Shown piece after piece: positions 20,135 through 30,485 of a DNA stretch of 64,000 nucleotides. The notes beneath the pieces were generated by a model. It worked only from the letters and a program-made list of their open reading frames with translations, ran no database searches and was not told the DNA's origin. Source of the DNA: Ricinus communis (taxonomy: Eukaryota; Streptophyta; Magnoliopsida; Malpighiales; Euphorbiaceae); the NCBI RefSeq assembly GCF_019578655.1, contig NC_063259.1:17822489-17886488 (forward strand). The letters run 5' to 3'. Position 1 is the stretch's first letter; each line of letters begins with the position of its first letter. Made by a program: the position numbers and the translations under genes.

Positions 20135-20700
20135 TGATGCGAATCCTACAAGCACAAGGAATCCTACTTCCACTAGGAGTCTTACTCCAACTAAGAATCC
20201 TAGTCCCACTAGAACTCCTACTCTAGCTAGGAATCCTAATCCAACTAGGATTGCACATGAGCCACTCAAATATGATGGACTAATGACTAGAGCAGGTATA
20301 AAGAAGTTTAAGGATGCTTTAGAATTGTTTATAAAGCAAGGGTTGAAGCTTGGGTTGGAAATCCAAAGTCCAAGTGAGATTAGGCTAAATCAAGACAGTT
20401 TGCCTCAAGATACTCTTATCAACTTAATTTAATATATGAAGGCATGACTAAGATAAGATAAGCCCAAGATAATTAAATCAAGTTATTTGGAGTCTGATAC
20501 TCAAGAATGGGCTGCATATCACAGGTTACTTAAGCCCAATTATCATGTTTATTATATGGGCTTAAGTTGGACGATTTTAGGAGTTATTGTTCATGTAAAG
20601 AAAGCTTTTAATAGTTAAGAGTCTTGTTTTAAGTTACCTTTTTAGTTTAGAAGTTTTTTTCCTAGTCTTATTATTATTTGCTTCCTTATCATTATAGAAT
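20135..20700 (+). mobile_element. CRM-like LTR fragment encoding integrase tail
   Basis: It starts TGATGCGAATCC right after a purine tract, as in the CRM-like element (TGATGTGAATCC). The protein continues into it: six 18-base units (20142-20249) giving a hexapeptide repeat of the form N-P-x-x-T-R, then LMTRAGIKKFKDALELFIKQGLKLG, a basic tail comparable to the GPITRSKSKKLQQAI tail in the 5' LTR at 41229-42062, stopping near 20433. The rest (20434-20700) is noncoding LTR-like DNA. The right end is not defined. Being followed by unrelated DNA, this is a truncated 3' end of an element. Confidence 0.7.
20142..20249 (+). repeat. Six-unit 18-base tandem repeat
   Basis: Six head-to-tail 18-base units related to AATCCTACTCCAACTAGG. 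Each encodes six residues (N/T/S-P/L-T/S/N-S/P-T/A-R/K), so unit length preserves the frame. Confidence 0.85.
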
Positions 20701-21574
20701 GGGAAAAGGTGCATTTGTGCCTCCCAACATTTGGTGAAAAGAGCGAATTAGCCCTTAAACTAATTTTAGGCGCAATTAAACATTAATATTTAAAAAAGCT
20801 ATAAGTTAAGCCCTTGTTAAACGGAAAAGATTACCAGTCGTTAACTTTGAAGTGATGTGGCATTTTGTTGACTTCTAAAGAAAAGTGGGATCCACACAGC
20901 CACATCACCATCTTTTTCCTCCTCTTTTATACAAAAGCCATCATTACCATCACATCATGTCACCACCAATGACGTCATTTCTTGATTGAAAAAATAACAA
21001 GCATTTCTTGATTGAAAAATTAAAATTAACTTAGGCTATTGCAAAAGGAGACAGAGAGGACGTCGTGAAAGAGAATAGTTTGAAATGAGGAGGCAAAAAA
21101 GAAAATAGCAAGAGGAAGCTGAGAAAAAACTTAACGTAAAGAAAAAGAAAAAGCTAAACATAAAAGCAAAAATTCTATAAAGAAACAAGCTTCAATAGTG
21201 GAACGCTTTCTTAAAAGAAGGTAATATGATTCATCATGCCCAAATGATGAGACTTCAACTAAAGCAACCACTTATGACTTAGTGAACAAATAGAGTTTGA
21301 AGATTCCTGAGACAGTTACTCTTGCTACAGACTATAGAAGGCATTTCTGACTAGAAACAAAATCTAAAATTCTGTCCAAATTTTGCTTTCTCTATTGAAA
21401 CTCTAAAGAACTAAACTGACTTTAATAGCCATACTGTTGAGGAAAAAGTAGAAGTAAAGACAGATCTTTGCAGCAGAATCTCTAGTACTTTTTTTTCCAT
21501 CAAAGACCAAACTCTCTTTTTACTAGAAAAAAAGGAATAGAGAAATGAAAAATAATAGACCGAATTCTTTAACC
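20701..21574. other. Unassigned intergenic DNA
   Basis: No coding similarity seen. The first 250 bases (20705-20950: GTGCATTTGTGCC, AGCGAATTAGCCC, GATGTGGCATTTTG, GCCACATCACC) have the look of plant non-autonomous repeat sequence, but no termini were found. 21060-21200 is purine-rich. Frame 21411-21608 (minus) is the out-of-frame continuation of the kinase fragment. Confidence 0.5.
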
Positions 21575-21787
21575 ACCAATAGCATGACTTTGCAGTTAGA
21601 AGCTCCAATAAGACTACCCGAAGTTGTAGATATCTGCAGGCTGTGTTGCTTTCCTAGTGTCTGTCACTTCTAGGGCACGATAACCAACAAAACGAGAAAT
21701 ATGTGCAGCTAATGGGCTCATTATAATTGAAAAACCAAAATCAGAGACAACCATATTATCGAGCGTTGAGAAAGATGTTCGAGGAAA
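21575..21787 (-). pseudogene. Receptor-like kinase fragment
   Basis: The minus strand reads LDNMVVSDFGFSIIMSP, then FVGYRALEVTDTRKATQPADIYNFG and, after a one-base frameshift, VVLLELLTAK. This is the protein-kinase segment from the DFG metal-binding loop (subdomain VII, SDFGF) through the APE motif (GYRAPEV is usual; here GYRALEV) to subdomain IX (ADVYSFGVLLLELLTGKAP is usual). The wording, especially EVTDTRKATQ, is that of plant LRR receptor-like kinases with pollen- or RKL-type kinase domains. Only about 70 residues remain. It abuts the truncated end of a minus-strand Athila LTR. It is the only host-gene-like sequence in the window. Confidence 0.8.
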
Positions 21788-23105
21788 AACCCAAAGGGAA
21801 TCTAAACTAGTTGGCATCCGAACAAAAGATAAAGGATCGGTGAGTCTAATTATGCTACCCGTGGACGAATTCTTAACCAAATTCGGTTTCTCTCTCGAGA
21901 TAACCGAATTCCTAAACCTAATAACCTAAAGTTGGAATCTCTTCCTAACGATTGATTCTTAAATTAGCATTAAGCTTTAATCCGCCTCTATTAAGCTTTG
22001 TTAATTCTTAATCCCATTAGTTAATTATCCTTATCTCTAGCGATTATTAACCGTTCTTGCTATTCAAAATTCCAATTGCCAAACGGATTTCTCAATCTCA
22101 TAAAGCAATCTAAACATCACAATTCACAACGTCTCATGAATAATGCATTATTTTATTAATACTAAAAACAAGAAGAATACAAAACCAACTCGAACAATCC
22201 AACAATATAATATCAAGCCAACATAGTAAAGAAATCCCAATGGATTAAATCAATCTAGCTAATCATGTTCATTCTCAAAATATATAAGAATTCAATTACA
22301 ACAATAAGCAAAGGTAGAGAAAACCCGATTACACCCTTGGATGAGAGTAAATGTTCCCAAATCCTTTTGCTCCAATTGAATCGATTCTTGTTCCTCTTGC
22401 TCGATTTGAAAATCAATCAACGAACCTAGCCTAATCTTCGATCCTTCAAGGAAATCCGATTGAAACCTTGATCCAAGTCTCCTTTTCACTTGGTCTCAGC
22501 TCAGAAAACCCTTAGGGAGAGAAAAATTAGGGTTTTGGGACGTTCTAACCCTAGCCTCCTCTTTTTCTAAGAAAAAATGAATTTTTCTTATATATTTAAC
22601 TCAGCACGGCCGTGGTCAAGGCCGTGCTGGTCAGCACGGCTAGAGTCCATGCCGTGCTGAAACCGTGGATCTCACCAAGTAGGGTTTCACCACGGCCGTG
22701 TTTCTCCCCGTGTTGGCCACCACGGGCCGTGTTTCTCCCCGTGTTGGCCACCACGGGCCGTGTTGCTCCCCGTGTTATCCACCACGGGCCGTGCTGAAGG
22801 CCGTGGTGGCTACAGAAATCGTGCCCAAAGTGCCAATTTCAAGAATCAAAGCCAATGGTTGAGCATGGCCAGAGTCCAGGCCGTGCTCAATGTATGCATT
22901 GCGGGCTCTTGTCCGATCTTGATGAATTCTCGTCCGTTTCCGCACGTATTGATCTATAATTGCTTAAACACCAATGATGGTCCTATAAATGTTCTTGACA
23001 TGCAAAAGAACATAAAACACGGGTGATCTGGGAATAAAAGCACAATAATTGCTAAGAACATACGCAATAATATGCAAGCAAATATGTGTAAAACTATGCT
23101 CATCA
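21788..23105 (-). mobile_element. Athila LTR, minus, 3' truncated
   Basis: On the minus strand it starts TGATGAGCATAGTTTTACAC at 23105 and runs to CCCTTTGGGTTT at 21788, lacking the last few hundred bases of U5. The CACGG block spans 22600-22885, with a perfect 10-base inverted repeat CAGCACGGCC / GGCCGTGCTG around an eight-base loop (22602-22629). It belongs to the subfamily of the solo LTR at 1025. No primer site or purine tract flanks it. Frames 22292-22489, 22612-22797 and 22760-23026 are LTR sequence. Confidence 0.85.
22602..22629. repeat. Perfect 10-base hairpin in LTR
   Basis: CAGCACGGCC at 22602-22611 and its exact reverse complement at 22620-22629, separated by eight bases. The cleanest example of the CACGG/CCGTG module. 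Confidence 0.85.
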
Positions 23106-24314
23106 GCTATCCCCAATTATGCCATTTCAGCACGACTTCCGTAGCCACCACGGCCTCCAGCACGGCCTGTGGTGGCTCAGCACCGGCTTGGGCACGGCCT
23201 GGAAGGAGTCGACAACAGATTCAAGACTGGACTCGGCCATCTTTGAATCATCACAGCCTGGACTCCGGCCATGCTGAATTAATTATATAGGCAATTTTGA
23301 GTTCTTTTGAGAAGGGGGAAGAGCGGGAAAAAGAGTGACATAGAGCCCTGGAGGCTGGTTCGGTTTCTGTACAATATTGAGTGCAAGAGAGAGTTGCAGT
23401 GAGTAAGAATCCCGGAATCGCAAGGTTCCGAGTGCAAAACAGTAGTGGAGCAATTCAAGAGGCAGTTTGGGAGATTAATCAAAGTTTAGATCCAGATTTG
23501 AAGCTGTTCATCCAATTCGAGAGAAAAGGGTGTGCATGTTTTATTTTCATTATTCTTTCATTGTAATTGATTTTCTAGATTGTTTTAAACATGAACATGT
23601 TTAGCTAGACTGATTTAATCCATTGGGATTTCTTTACTATGTTGGCTTGATATTATATTGTTGGATTGTTTGAGTTGGTTTTGTATTCTTCTTGTTTCGT
23701 GATTAATAAGATTATGCATTATTCATGAGACGTTGTGAATTGTGATGTTTAGATTGCTTTATGAGATTGAGAAATCCGTTTGGCAATTGGAATTTTGAAT
23801 AACAAGAACCGGTTAATAATCGCTAGAGATAAGGATAATTAACTACTGGATTAAGAATTAACAAAGCTTAATAGAGGCGGATTAAAGCTTAATGCTAATT
23901 TAAGAATCAATCGTTAGGAAGAGATTCCAACTTTAGGTTATTAGGTTTAGAATTCGGTTATCTCGAGAGAGAAACCGAATTCGCTAAGAATTCATCCACG
24001 GGTAGCATAATTAGACTCACCGATCCTTTATCTTTTGTTCGGTTGCCAACTAGTTTAGATTCCCTTTGGGTTTGTCTTCTTGTCTTGATTATTTCATTTA
24101 TCAATTACTCCTGCATCTCCCTCAGAACTTAGCTTGTAGTTAATAGTTAGCTTAGAATTTATTCATTATCCATTTTAGGTTAATATAACAAAGAACAAAG
24201 GAGTAACTCTGGGCTTTCACTTTCCCGAGGAATACGACCTTGATACTCACCATTAGTGCTAGACTGCATCGATAGGTACACTGCCTTAGATGTAGGTTGC
24301 ATAAAGAGCCCATC
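23106..24314 (+). mobile_element. Athila LTR, plus, 5' truncated
   Basis: Lacks the LTR start and opens inside the CACGG block (23126-23278). A TATA box is at 23284-23291, and the conserved U3/R/U5 text runs to GCATAAAGAGCCCATC at 24314. It lies head-to-head with the minus LTR ending at 23105, forming a large imperfect inverted repeat. Confidence 0.82.
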
Positions 24315-24661
24315 GGAGACCGAATTCAGTTAAGGATTCGTCTACGGGTAATCACAATTGGTAATCAATATAATCTCTACCTTCACTAAAATCCAACTAG
24401 CTTAGGTCCCTTTGGGTTTGCTTTTTTCTTTGATTGTTTCACGAAATCCTTTCAGACTATTTAACACTTAGTTAATCACTTACTTGAATTTAATCATAGA
24501 ATAGTAACTTCATCGATTTTGTTAGGGTTAGATATCATAAGACGCTATATTAGTTCTAGGATCACCCTTTCCCGATGATACGACCTTGACACTCACCATT
24601 AGTGCTAGTTTGTATCGATAGGTTCACTACCTTAGATTATAGCTACATAATTAGTCTATCA
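24315..24661 (+). mobile_element. Athila LTR U5 fragment
   Basis: Starts mid-LTR at GAGACCGAATTCAGTTAAGG and ends TTAGTCTATCA. It repeats the U5 end already present at 23990-24314 in tandem, with many differences, so it derives from another LTR copy. It abuts the copia RT fragment. Confidence 0.8.
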
Positions 24662-25386
24662 GCCATCTGTTCTCTTTCAACAGATGTCTTTTGAGACATG
24701 TTCTTCGAAAGATGAATACCATACCTAAAAGGTAACAATCTTCTCTTAGAATCAAGCATGTTTAATTTCTTCAACACCTTGTCTAAGTAAAGACCTTGGG
24801 AAGCCCTATAGTCCTTTTCAATCTATATCTATAGATACGAATTCCCAAAACATGGGTTGCTTCACCTAAGTCTTTAATGGAGAAAATCTTTGACAATCAT
24901 ACTTTTATGGAAGTCAACATGCCTATATCATTTTCAAACAACAATATGTCATCTACATAAAGTACAAGAAAAGTAACAGCACTCCCACTAACCTTCTTGT
25001 ACACATATGGTTCATCCAAAATTTTTATGAAGCCAAATGATTTAATTGCATCATCAAAATGGATGTTCCAACTCCTCAAAGCTTTCTTAAGACCATAAAT
25101 GGATCTCTGAAGCTGCATACTTGATTATGAGTACCATTGGATTCAAAACCCTTAGGTTGGTCCATATAAATGTCCTGCTCAATGTATCCATTAAGGAACG
25201 CTGTTTTGACATAGTGTACAGTAATGGCTAATAAAATTCTAATGGATTTAAACATGGCTATAGGCAAGAAAGTTTCCTCATAGTCAATTCTTTGCCTTTG
25301 GCGATACCCTTTCACCACTAGCCTAGCTTTGAAGGTTTCAACATTCCCATCAGAACTAATATTTCTCTCATTAACCCATTTATTCT
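24662..25386 (-). pseudogene. Ty1/copia reverse transcriptase
   Basis: The minus strand reads VKGYRQRQRIDYEETFLPIAMFKSIRILLAI, VKTAFLNGYIEQDIYMDQPKGF, RSIYGLKKALRSWNIHFDDAIKSFGFI, DEPYVYKKVSGSAVTFLVLYVDDILLF (catalytic YVDD), then LSKIFSIKDLGEATHVLGIRIYR. These are the ordered RT motifs of Ty1/copia elements. Frameshifts occur near 25080 and 25230. The 3' part (RNase H and 3' LTR) is lost at 24662, where an Athila LTR piece is joined. The upstream part lies beyond the solo LTR at 25387-26862. Confidence 0.9.
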
Positions 25387-26862
25387 TGATGATAGCTATC
25401 TATGCAACTACAATCTAAGGCAGTGTACCTATCGATGCAGTCTAGCACTAATGGCGAGTATCAAGGTCGTATTCCTCGGGAAAGTGAAAGCCTAGAATTA
25501 CTCCTTTGTTCTCTGTTATATTACCCTAAAATGAATGATGAATAATTCCTAAATTAACTAATAGCTACTCTAATTGTTATCTAACTACGGCTACTAGGGA
25601 AGGATTAATTCAAGTTAAGGAATAACGCCTTGGGAATTCTTGTCTCTAAGGAATGGAAACTAAAGATGGAATTGATTGATTAAATTCAATTTCCAGTGGG
25701 AAAATCTCTACGCAATTAACGCCTATTTCAAGGACATTAACATCTTAACTTAGATTAATTAGGTTGAAATCTCTTCCTAACTCTACTTATCCAAATTAGC
25801 ATTATGTACCATTTAACACTATTGAGAGTTGTTAATTCTCAATTCAGTAGAACAAACACCCTATCTCTAGGCGAATTCAATTCTAGGTTGCAAAGGACAA
25901 TCCAAACCTAAACGTCTTTCTCAAGAACATTCAAATTCCAATAATCATTCAACAAGATATGAAGAACAAATCAATACATTCAATTCAAAAGTTAAGTACA
26001 AAAATCCCTAGATAAAGAACCCCAATGGGTTAACAAGTTTAGCTAATCATGTTCATTATCAAAACCTACAAGAATTCAATTACAACAATGAGTAAAGGTA
26101 GAGAAACCCAAATACACCCTTGGATGAGAGTAAACAGCTCCAATTCCTCTTGCCCAATCTTAAATCGATTCTTGTTCCTCTTGCTTGAATTGACACCAAT
26201 CAACGAACCTCGCCCAATCTTCAATCTTTGAAGGGAATCCAATTGAAACCTTAGTCCAAGTCTCCTTTTTCCTTGGTTCCAGCTGAGAAAACCCTTAGAG
26301 GAGAAAGAAATGAGTTTGGAACGTCCTAGCCCTACTTTTTTGCGTTTCCCTCTTTTCTTTCTTTTAATTAATTCGTCCAACTGCCGCAAACATGGCCATG
26401 TTGATGCCTGTGTTAGGAACCTGGTGTTAATGCCTGTGTTGGGAACACGGCCTGGTGTTGATGCCTGTATTGGGAACATAGACTGGGGTTGATGCCCGTG
26501 TTGGGAACACGGCCTCGTGTTAATGCCCGTGTTGCTCTCTGTGGTCGTGCTCCTTAATGCATCTTTTTTTCTGTTGTCAAATGCACCCAACACGGCCGTT
26601 TTGGTGCCCGTGTTGGGAACACGACTGGTGTTAAAACCAACACAGCCGTGTTCAGCTTCCTTATGCACAAACTTGACTTGTTTTGGCAACTTTGACGCCC
26701 ATTTCTGCTCCAATTCTTCTCTTTATCACTCTTTGGCTTCTTTTGGACCTAATGCACACAAACAGATGCATAGGGTGAGTGTTGGGACCAATTCACATCC
26801 AAATGTACATAAAAAATCAGCCTTAAAAACCCCATTTAGATGTGTGTATTTTACGCACATCA
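25387..26862 (-). mobile_element. Solo LTR, subfamily C, in copia pol
   Basis: The minus strand begins TGATGTGCGTAAAATACACAC at 26862 and ends near GCTATCATCA at 25387. Flanks ATTCT (25382-25386) and ATTCC (26863-26867) form a TSD with one mismatch. Excision restores the copia frame IG-NKWVNERN. It matches the plus copy at 7848-9296, including the GGGAACACGGCC / ACACGGCCGTTTTGG palindromic U3 at 26390-26660. Frames 26066-26713, 26310-26492 and 26517-26873 are LTR sequence. Confidence 0.9.
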
Positions 26863-27790
26863 ATTCCCTATAGGTACAATACCTTCAAGAGGGTCTTCAA
26901 GATCCCAAACTTTATTCTTATACATGGAATCCATTTATGATCTCTTTGCCTCATGCCATTTACTAGAATCAATATCTAATATTACTTCTTCGTAACTAGT
27001 AGGATCATCTATATGATTTGTATCTCCATAAATGAATAACTCTTTTACATTCGTATGGGAGCATGCTATATCTCTATGGTGGATGAGAAATTCTACTAGA
27101 TCTTAGAGGTAATATAATGACAGGATTGATAGGCACTGGTTCATTGATTGGTTCTTGACTGATTCATTATTTAGATGACATTTTGTCGAGTTCTATCTTC
27201 CTTTTTCTCCCACTATCTTGAATAAACTGTTTTTCAAGAAAGAGAGCCCCCTTCCTACTAATGATGGTCATATCAACAAGAAGATAGAAATAATATCATT
27301 TTGTTTCTTTAGGATATCCAACAAATCTCCCTTTAACAGATCAGGCTTCCAATTTGTCCACTTTTAGCTTTTCCATAAAAGCTAGACAACCCCATGACTA
27401 GATTCCCTGCCATTCCATATCTCATATGGAGTTTTAGAAATAGAATAAGGAAGGCACTATGTTCAAAAGGTATAATACTATAAGGAGGGCATAACCCCAT
27501 AAGGAAGTGGGTAAATCAGTAAAGCTCATCATCGACCGTACCATGTCTAACAAGGTACGATTCCTCCTTTTAGATACACCATTCAATTATGGTGTTCCAG
27601 GGGGATTAAGTTGTGAAACAATGCCATGTTCCTTTAGGAACTTATCAAACTCACTGCTCAAATATTCACCACCTTAATTAGATTGAAGGGCTTTAATACT
27701 TAGGCCTCTCTGATTCTCCACTTCAACTTTAAATTCTTTGAGCTTTTCAAAGGATTCAGACTTGTATCTCATAAGATACAAATACCTATA
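26863..27790 (-). pseudogene. Copia integrase C-terminus to RT linker
   Basis: The minus strand reads, with several frameshifts, a GGEYLSSEFDKFL block, GIVSQLNPPGTP, RRNRTLLDMVRSMMSFTDLP and SLWGYAL, then the linker ending SYEEVILDIDSSKWHEA, MDSMYKNKVWDLEDPLEGIVPIG. These are the second half of the Ty1/copia integrase core and the start of RT. The Glu usually before RRNRTLLDM reads Lys, so the third catalytic residue is lost. Confidence 0.82.
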
Positions 27791-28432
27791 CTATGATAAA
27801 TCATCAGTAAAGGTAATGAAGTAAGTGTAACTACCACGTGCCATAATATTAAAAGGTCCACATACATCATTATGTATCAGTCCTAAAACATTCAAGGCTC
27901 GTTCCCCTTGTCCCTTAAAGGGTAATCGTGTCATTTTGCCTTGAAGACAATATTCACACATCGTATATGGTTCAGAACCAATGGCATTCACTAATCCCAT
28001 TTTAATCAATTTAGTGATTCTTTCTTCTATAATATAACCTAATCTAAGATGCCACAAATATCTCAGATTTAGATCTTTGGTTGCTTTGGCATTTATATTT
28101 ACATTATGTGTTTCAGCTTTATGTACATATAAATTTAAATAATAGAGACCAGTAATTAAAGTACCATATGCAATACATTCATTTCCAAAATGAACTTGGC
28201 AAACATCATTTGCAAACTTGAATTCATAGTTCTTAACTACTACAGCAGAAAGTGAAATGATATTTCTATATGCATTAGGTACATATAAGCAGTCCTCTAA
28301 TATTAATTTATATCTAGTAGACAAAATAACAAAAACAATTCCTATGGCGACTGCAGCAACACTTGCTCCATTCCTAATCTTTAGAACTATCTGATCCTTC
28401 TCAAGGATCCTACTTACTGCCAGATCCTGCAT
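27791..28432 (-). pseudogene. Copia protease end, GAG-pre-integrase, integrase start
   Basis: A 213-codon open stretch. It reads LILEDCLYVPNAYRNIISLSAV, YLWHLRLGYIIEERITKLIKMGLV, CEYCLQGKMTRLPFKGQGERA, LGLIHNDVCGPFNIMARGSYTYFITFTDDLS. This is the GAG-pre-integrase domain with the HHCC zinc site (the second His of WHLRLGH is Tyr here; CEYC kept), followed by the first catalytic Asp of the integrase (HNDVCGP). The D[ST]G of the protease should lie just upstream near 28440-28500 but is not clear. Confidence 0.9.
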
Positions 28433-29360
28433 AAAACTACAAACATAAGTACCAGCACTAGATTCTAAAACCTAAGAATTAAATGATGATGAACTAAATG
28501 AAAAACAAGACTCAGAAACAGAAAAGATAATAGTACCTTCACCTCCCTTGACTTTTAAGAATTTCAGATACTCAGCACAATTGTGTTTCCAGTGTCATTC
28601 CTTTTGACAAAAGAAACACTTCTCTTTGTCATTAGACACTTTCCCTTTCCTTTGCCTTTAGCCTTGAAGACCTTACCAACGGGTTTAATCGCAGATTTGC
28701 CCTTTGCCTTTTTCTTTGACTTAGTCCCACTAGTTGAAATAAAGATAAGAGTAGTCTCCTTACTTTACCCTATATACTTCCCTAAGTTGTCACTATTTGA
28801 TTAAAGAGCTCAGCTAGTGTACACTCAATTTTGTTCACATGAAAATTCATAATGAACGAGGACAAGGAATTAGGCAATGATTGTAGTATCAAATCAGTCT
28901 GTAGATCTGCATCTATAGAGAAATTTAAAACCTCAAGCGCTCAATCAAATTGATCATCTTAAGTACATGTGCTGACACATTAGCACCCTCAGCCATCTTA
29001 AACCCGAATAACTGCTTTGATATCTGATATCTAGCAGTTCTGCTCTGTTCACCATACAATTCTTAAAGGTGAAGAATGATACTAGCAGCATCAGTTATCT
29101 CGTTGTGCTGTCTCTGCACTTATTAGTCATGGAAGCTAGGATATAACACCTAGCTTGCGTGTCATCAGAGTGCCACTTTTCAAGTGTAGCATGTTCCTCT
29201 TCCAATGCCTGTACAGGAAGTAGACCTGGAATCCTAGTATCAAGGACATAGGCAATGCGTTCAGAATTAAAAACTATTCTCAAATTTCTAAGCCAGTCAA
29301 TGAAATTCGGTCCAGTCAACCGATTAACATCAAGTATGCTCGCAAGTGGATTGGGGGGGG
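28433..29360 (-). pseudogene. Ty1/copia gag
   Basis: The minus strand starts near 29340 with LTGPNFIDWLRNLRIVFNSERIAYVLDTRIPG (open frame 29095-29319), then EEEHATLEKWHSDDTQARCYILASMTN, followed with frameshifts by LYGEQ-RTARYQISKQLFGFKMAEGANVS, LKMINLIERLEVL, LQSLPNSLSSFIMNFHVNKIECTLAELFN and a CCHC zinc knuckle CFFCQKE-HWKHNC (about 28578-28625). Order and motifs fit plant Ty1/copia gag, the capsid and nucleocapsid. Multiple stops. A run of ten G at 29353-29362 marks the upstream edge. Confidence 0.88.
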
Positions 29361-30465
29361 GGCATTTTAAATCTGCAAAGAATAATAGATTATTAGTGAC
29401 TTGTTATGTAATTTCATTTTGATTTTGGTCTTTAAATCAAAATGATGAATCCTACTAACTTGGCGAATCTCACACTTCCTAGTGAGAAACGAAAATCCTC
29501 ATTGGTGGATTTCTAGCGGGTGATTAGTTACTTACCAAATTTTAGTATCCCTCACATTTCGTCGATTATTGGGTTACTAAAATTCTATAAGTAAATATCT
29601 CATATTATATGCATCTCATGCATGATCTAATCATTTACACTTCAGCTCCTAGTACTTTGAACCTTACGTTTCGTTGATTATTTGTCCATCGTATATAGTT
29701 AAGTTAAGGCCACTATCCAATAAATATAATTGCAATATTAGAACCTCATCGTGAGTTGACATGTTTGCCATTAATAGCGATTATACTTATAACATCAAAT
29801 GCTTAATAAAATTTCATAGATTTATCACATGATCTTTCATAACCCTCACAGTTTGTCCATGGTCGATACTAAGACCATAAAAATCTTTAAATTTTACAAA
29901 GTGGAAAGCCATGATATCGATTTTCCAACTCATACCATTTATCAACTTAATATTAATTGGAAGATTTTAGTCTTTATTAAGTCTTACCAACATACATTCA
30001 TTCTAAACATACATCCCATGCATATTAAAGCGGATAAATAAACTCAGATGATTAAGGGCTATCTATTCTAATTTAATTCTAGAGCCACAAATTAAATTTG
30101 GGCACCTAGGGTTATAATAAATTACAAAAAAACCAAAACCAAAATCAAATCATGACGATCCGGTTTTCTTGCATTTTAGATGATCTAATTCCCTTCTGAT
30201 TCTTGAATCTTCAAATTTCTTCACTTGTAACACTTTACAATTTATAAACCTTGGCATATCAAGGTGAAATAAGATTACAAAATCAAAGGGTACCAAAATA
30301 ATTAATTACAACCCTAATGTAAATAATTTAATTTACAAACTAAATGAATAGGTCAAAGAAACACATCAAATGGATTTCTAAGCCCAAAATCATCCTACAT
30401 GCAATCAAATTAAATTTTTCTATCTAATTCTCATTGAATTATTAATAATCCTCAATTATCAACAG
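29361..30465 (-). other. Copia leader between primer site and gag
   Basis: About 1.1 kb of AT-rich noncoding DNA between the primer site and gag. No reading frame of note; the frame 29829-30041 has no recognisable product. It includes two similar CCTCACA(T/G)TT-TCG/CC phrases but no clear array. Confidence 0.65.
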
Positions 30466-30468
30466 GTT

Positions 30469-30481
30469 GGCTATGATACAA
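30469..30481 (-). other. Copia primer binding site, iMet type
   Basis: The minus strand reads TTGTATCATAGCC, two differences from TGGTATCAGAGCC, the complement of plant initiator-Met tRNA. It is four bases from the LTR end, the usual place. Confidence 0.7.
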
Positions 30482-30485
30482 CTAT

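Noticed and set aside
20705..20960. Possible miniature DNA transposon near the GTGCATTTGTGCC text
   Set aside because: No terminal inverted repeats or target duplication could be found by eye.
26066..26713. 215-codon open frame (minus)
   Set aside because: It is LTR sequence of the solo LTR at 25387-26862; the same frame is broken in the copy at 7848-9296 and the peptide is built from the palindromic CACGG words.
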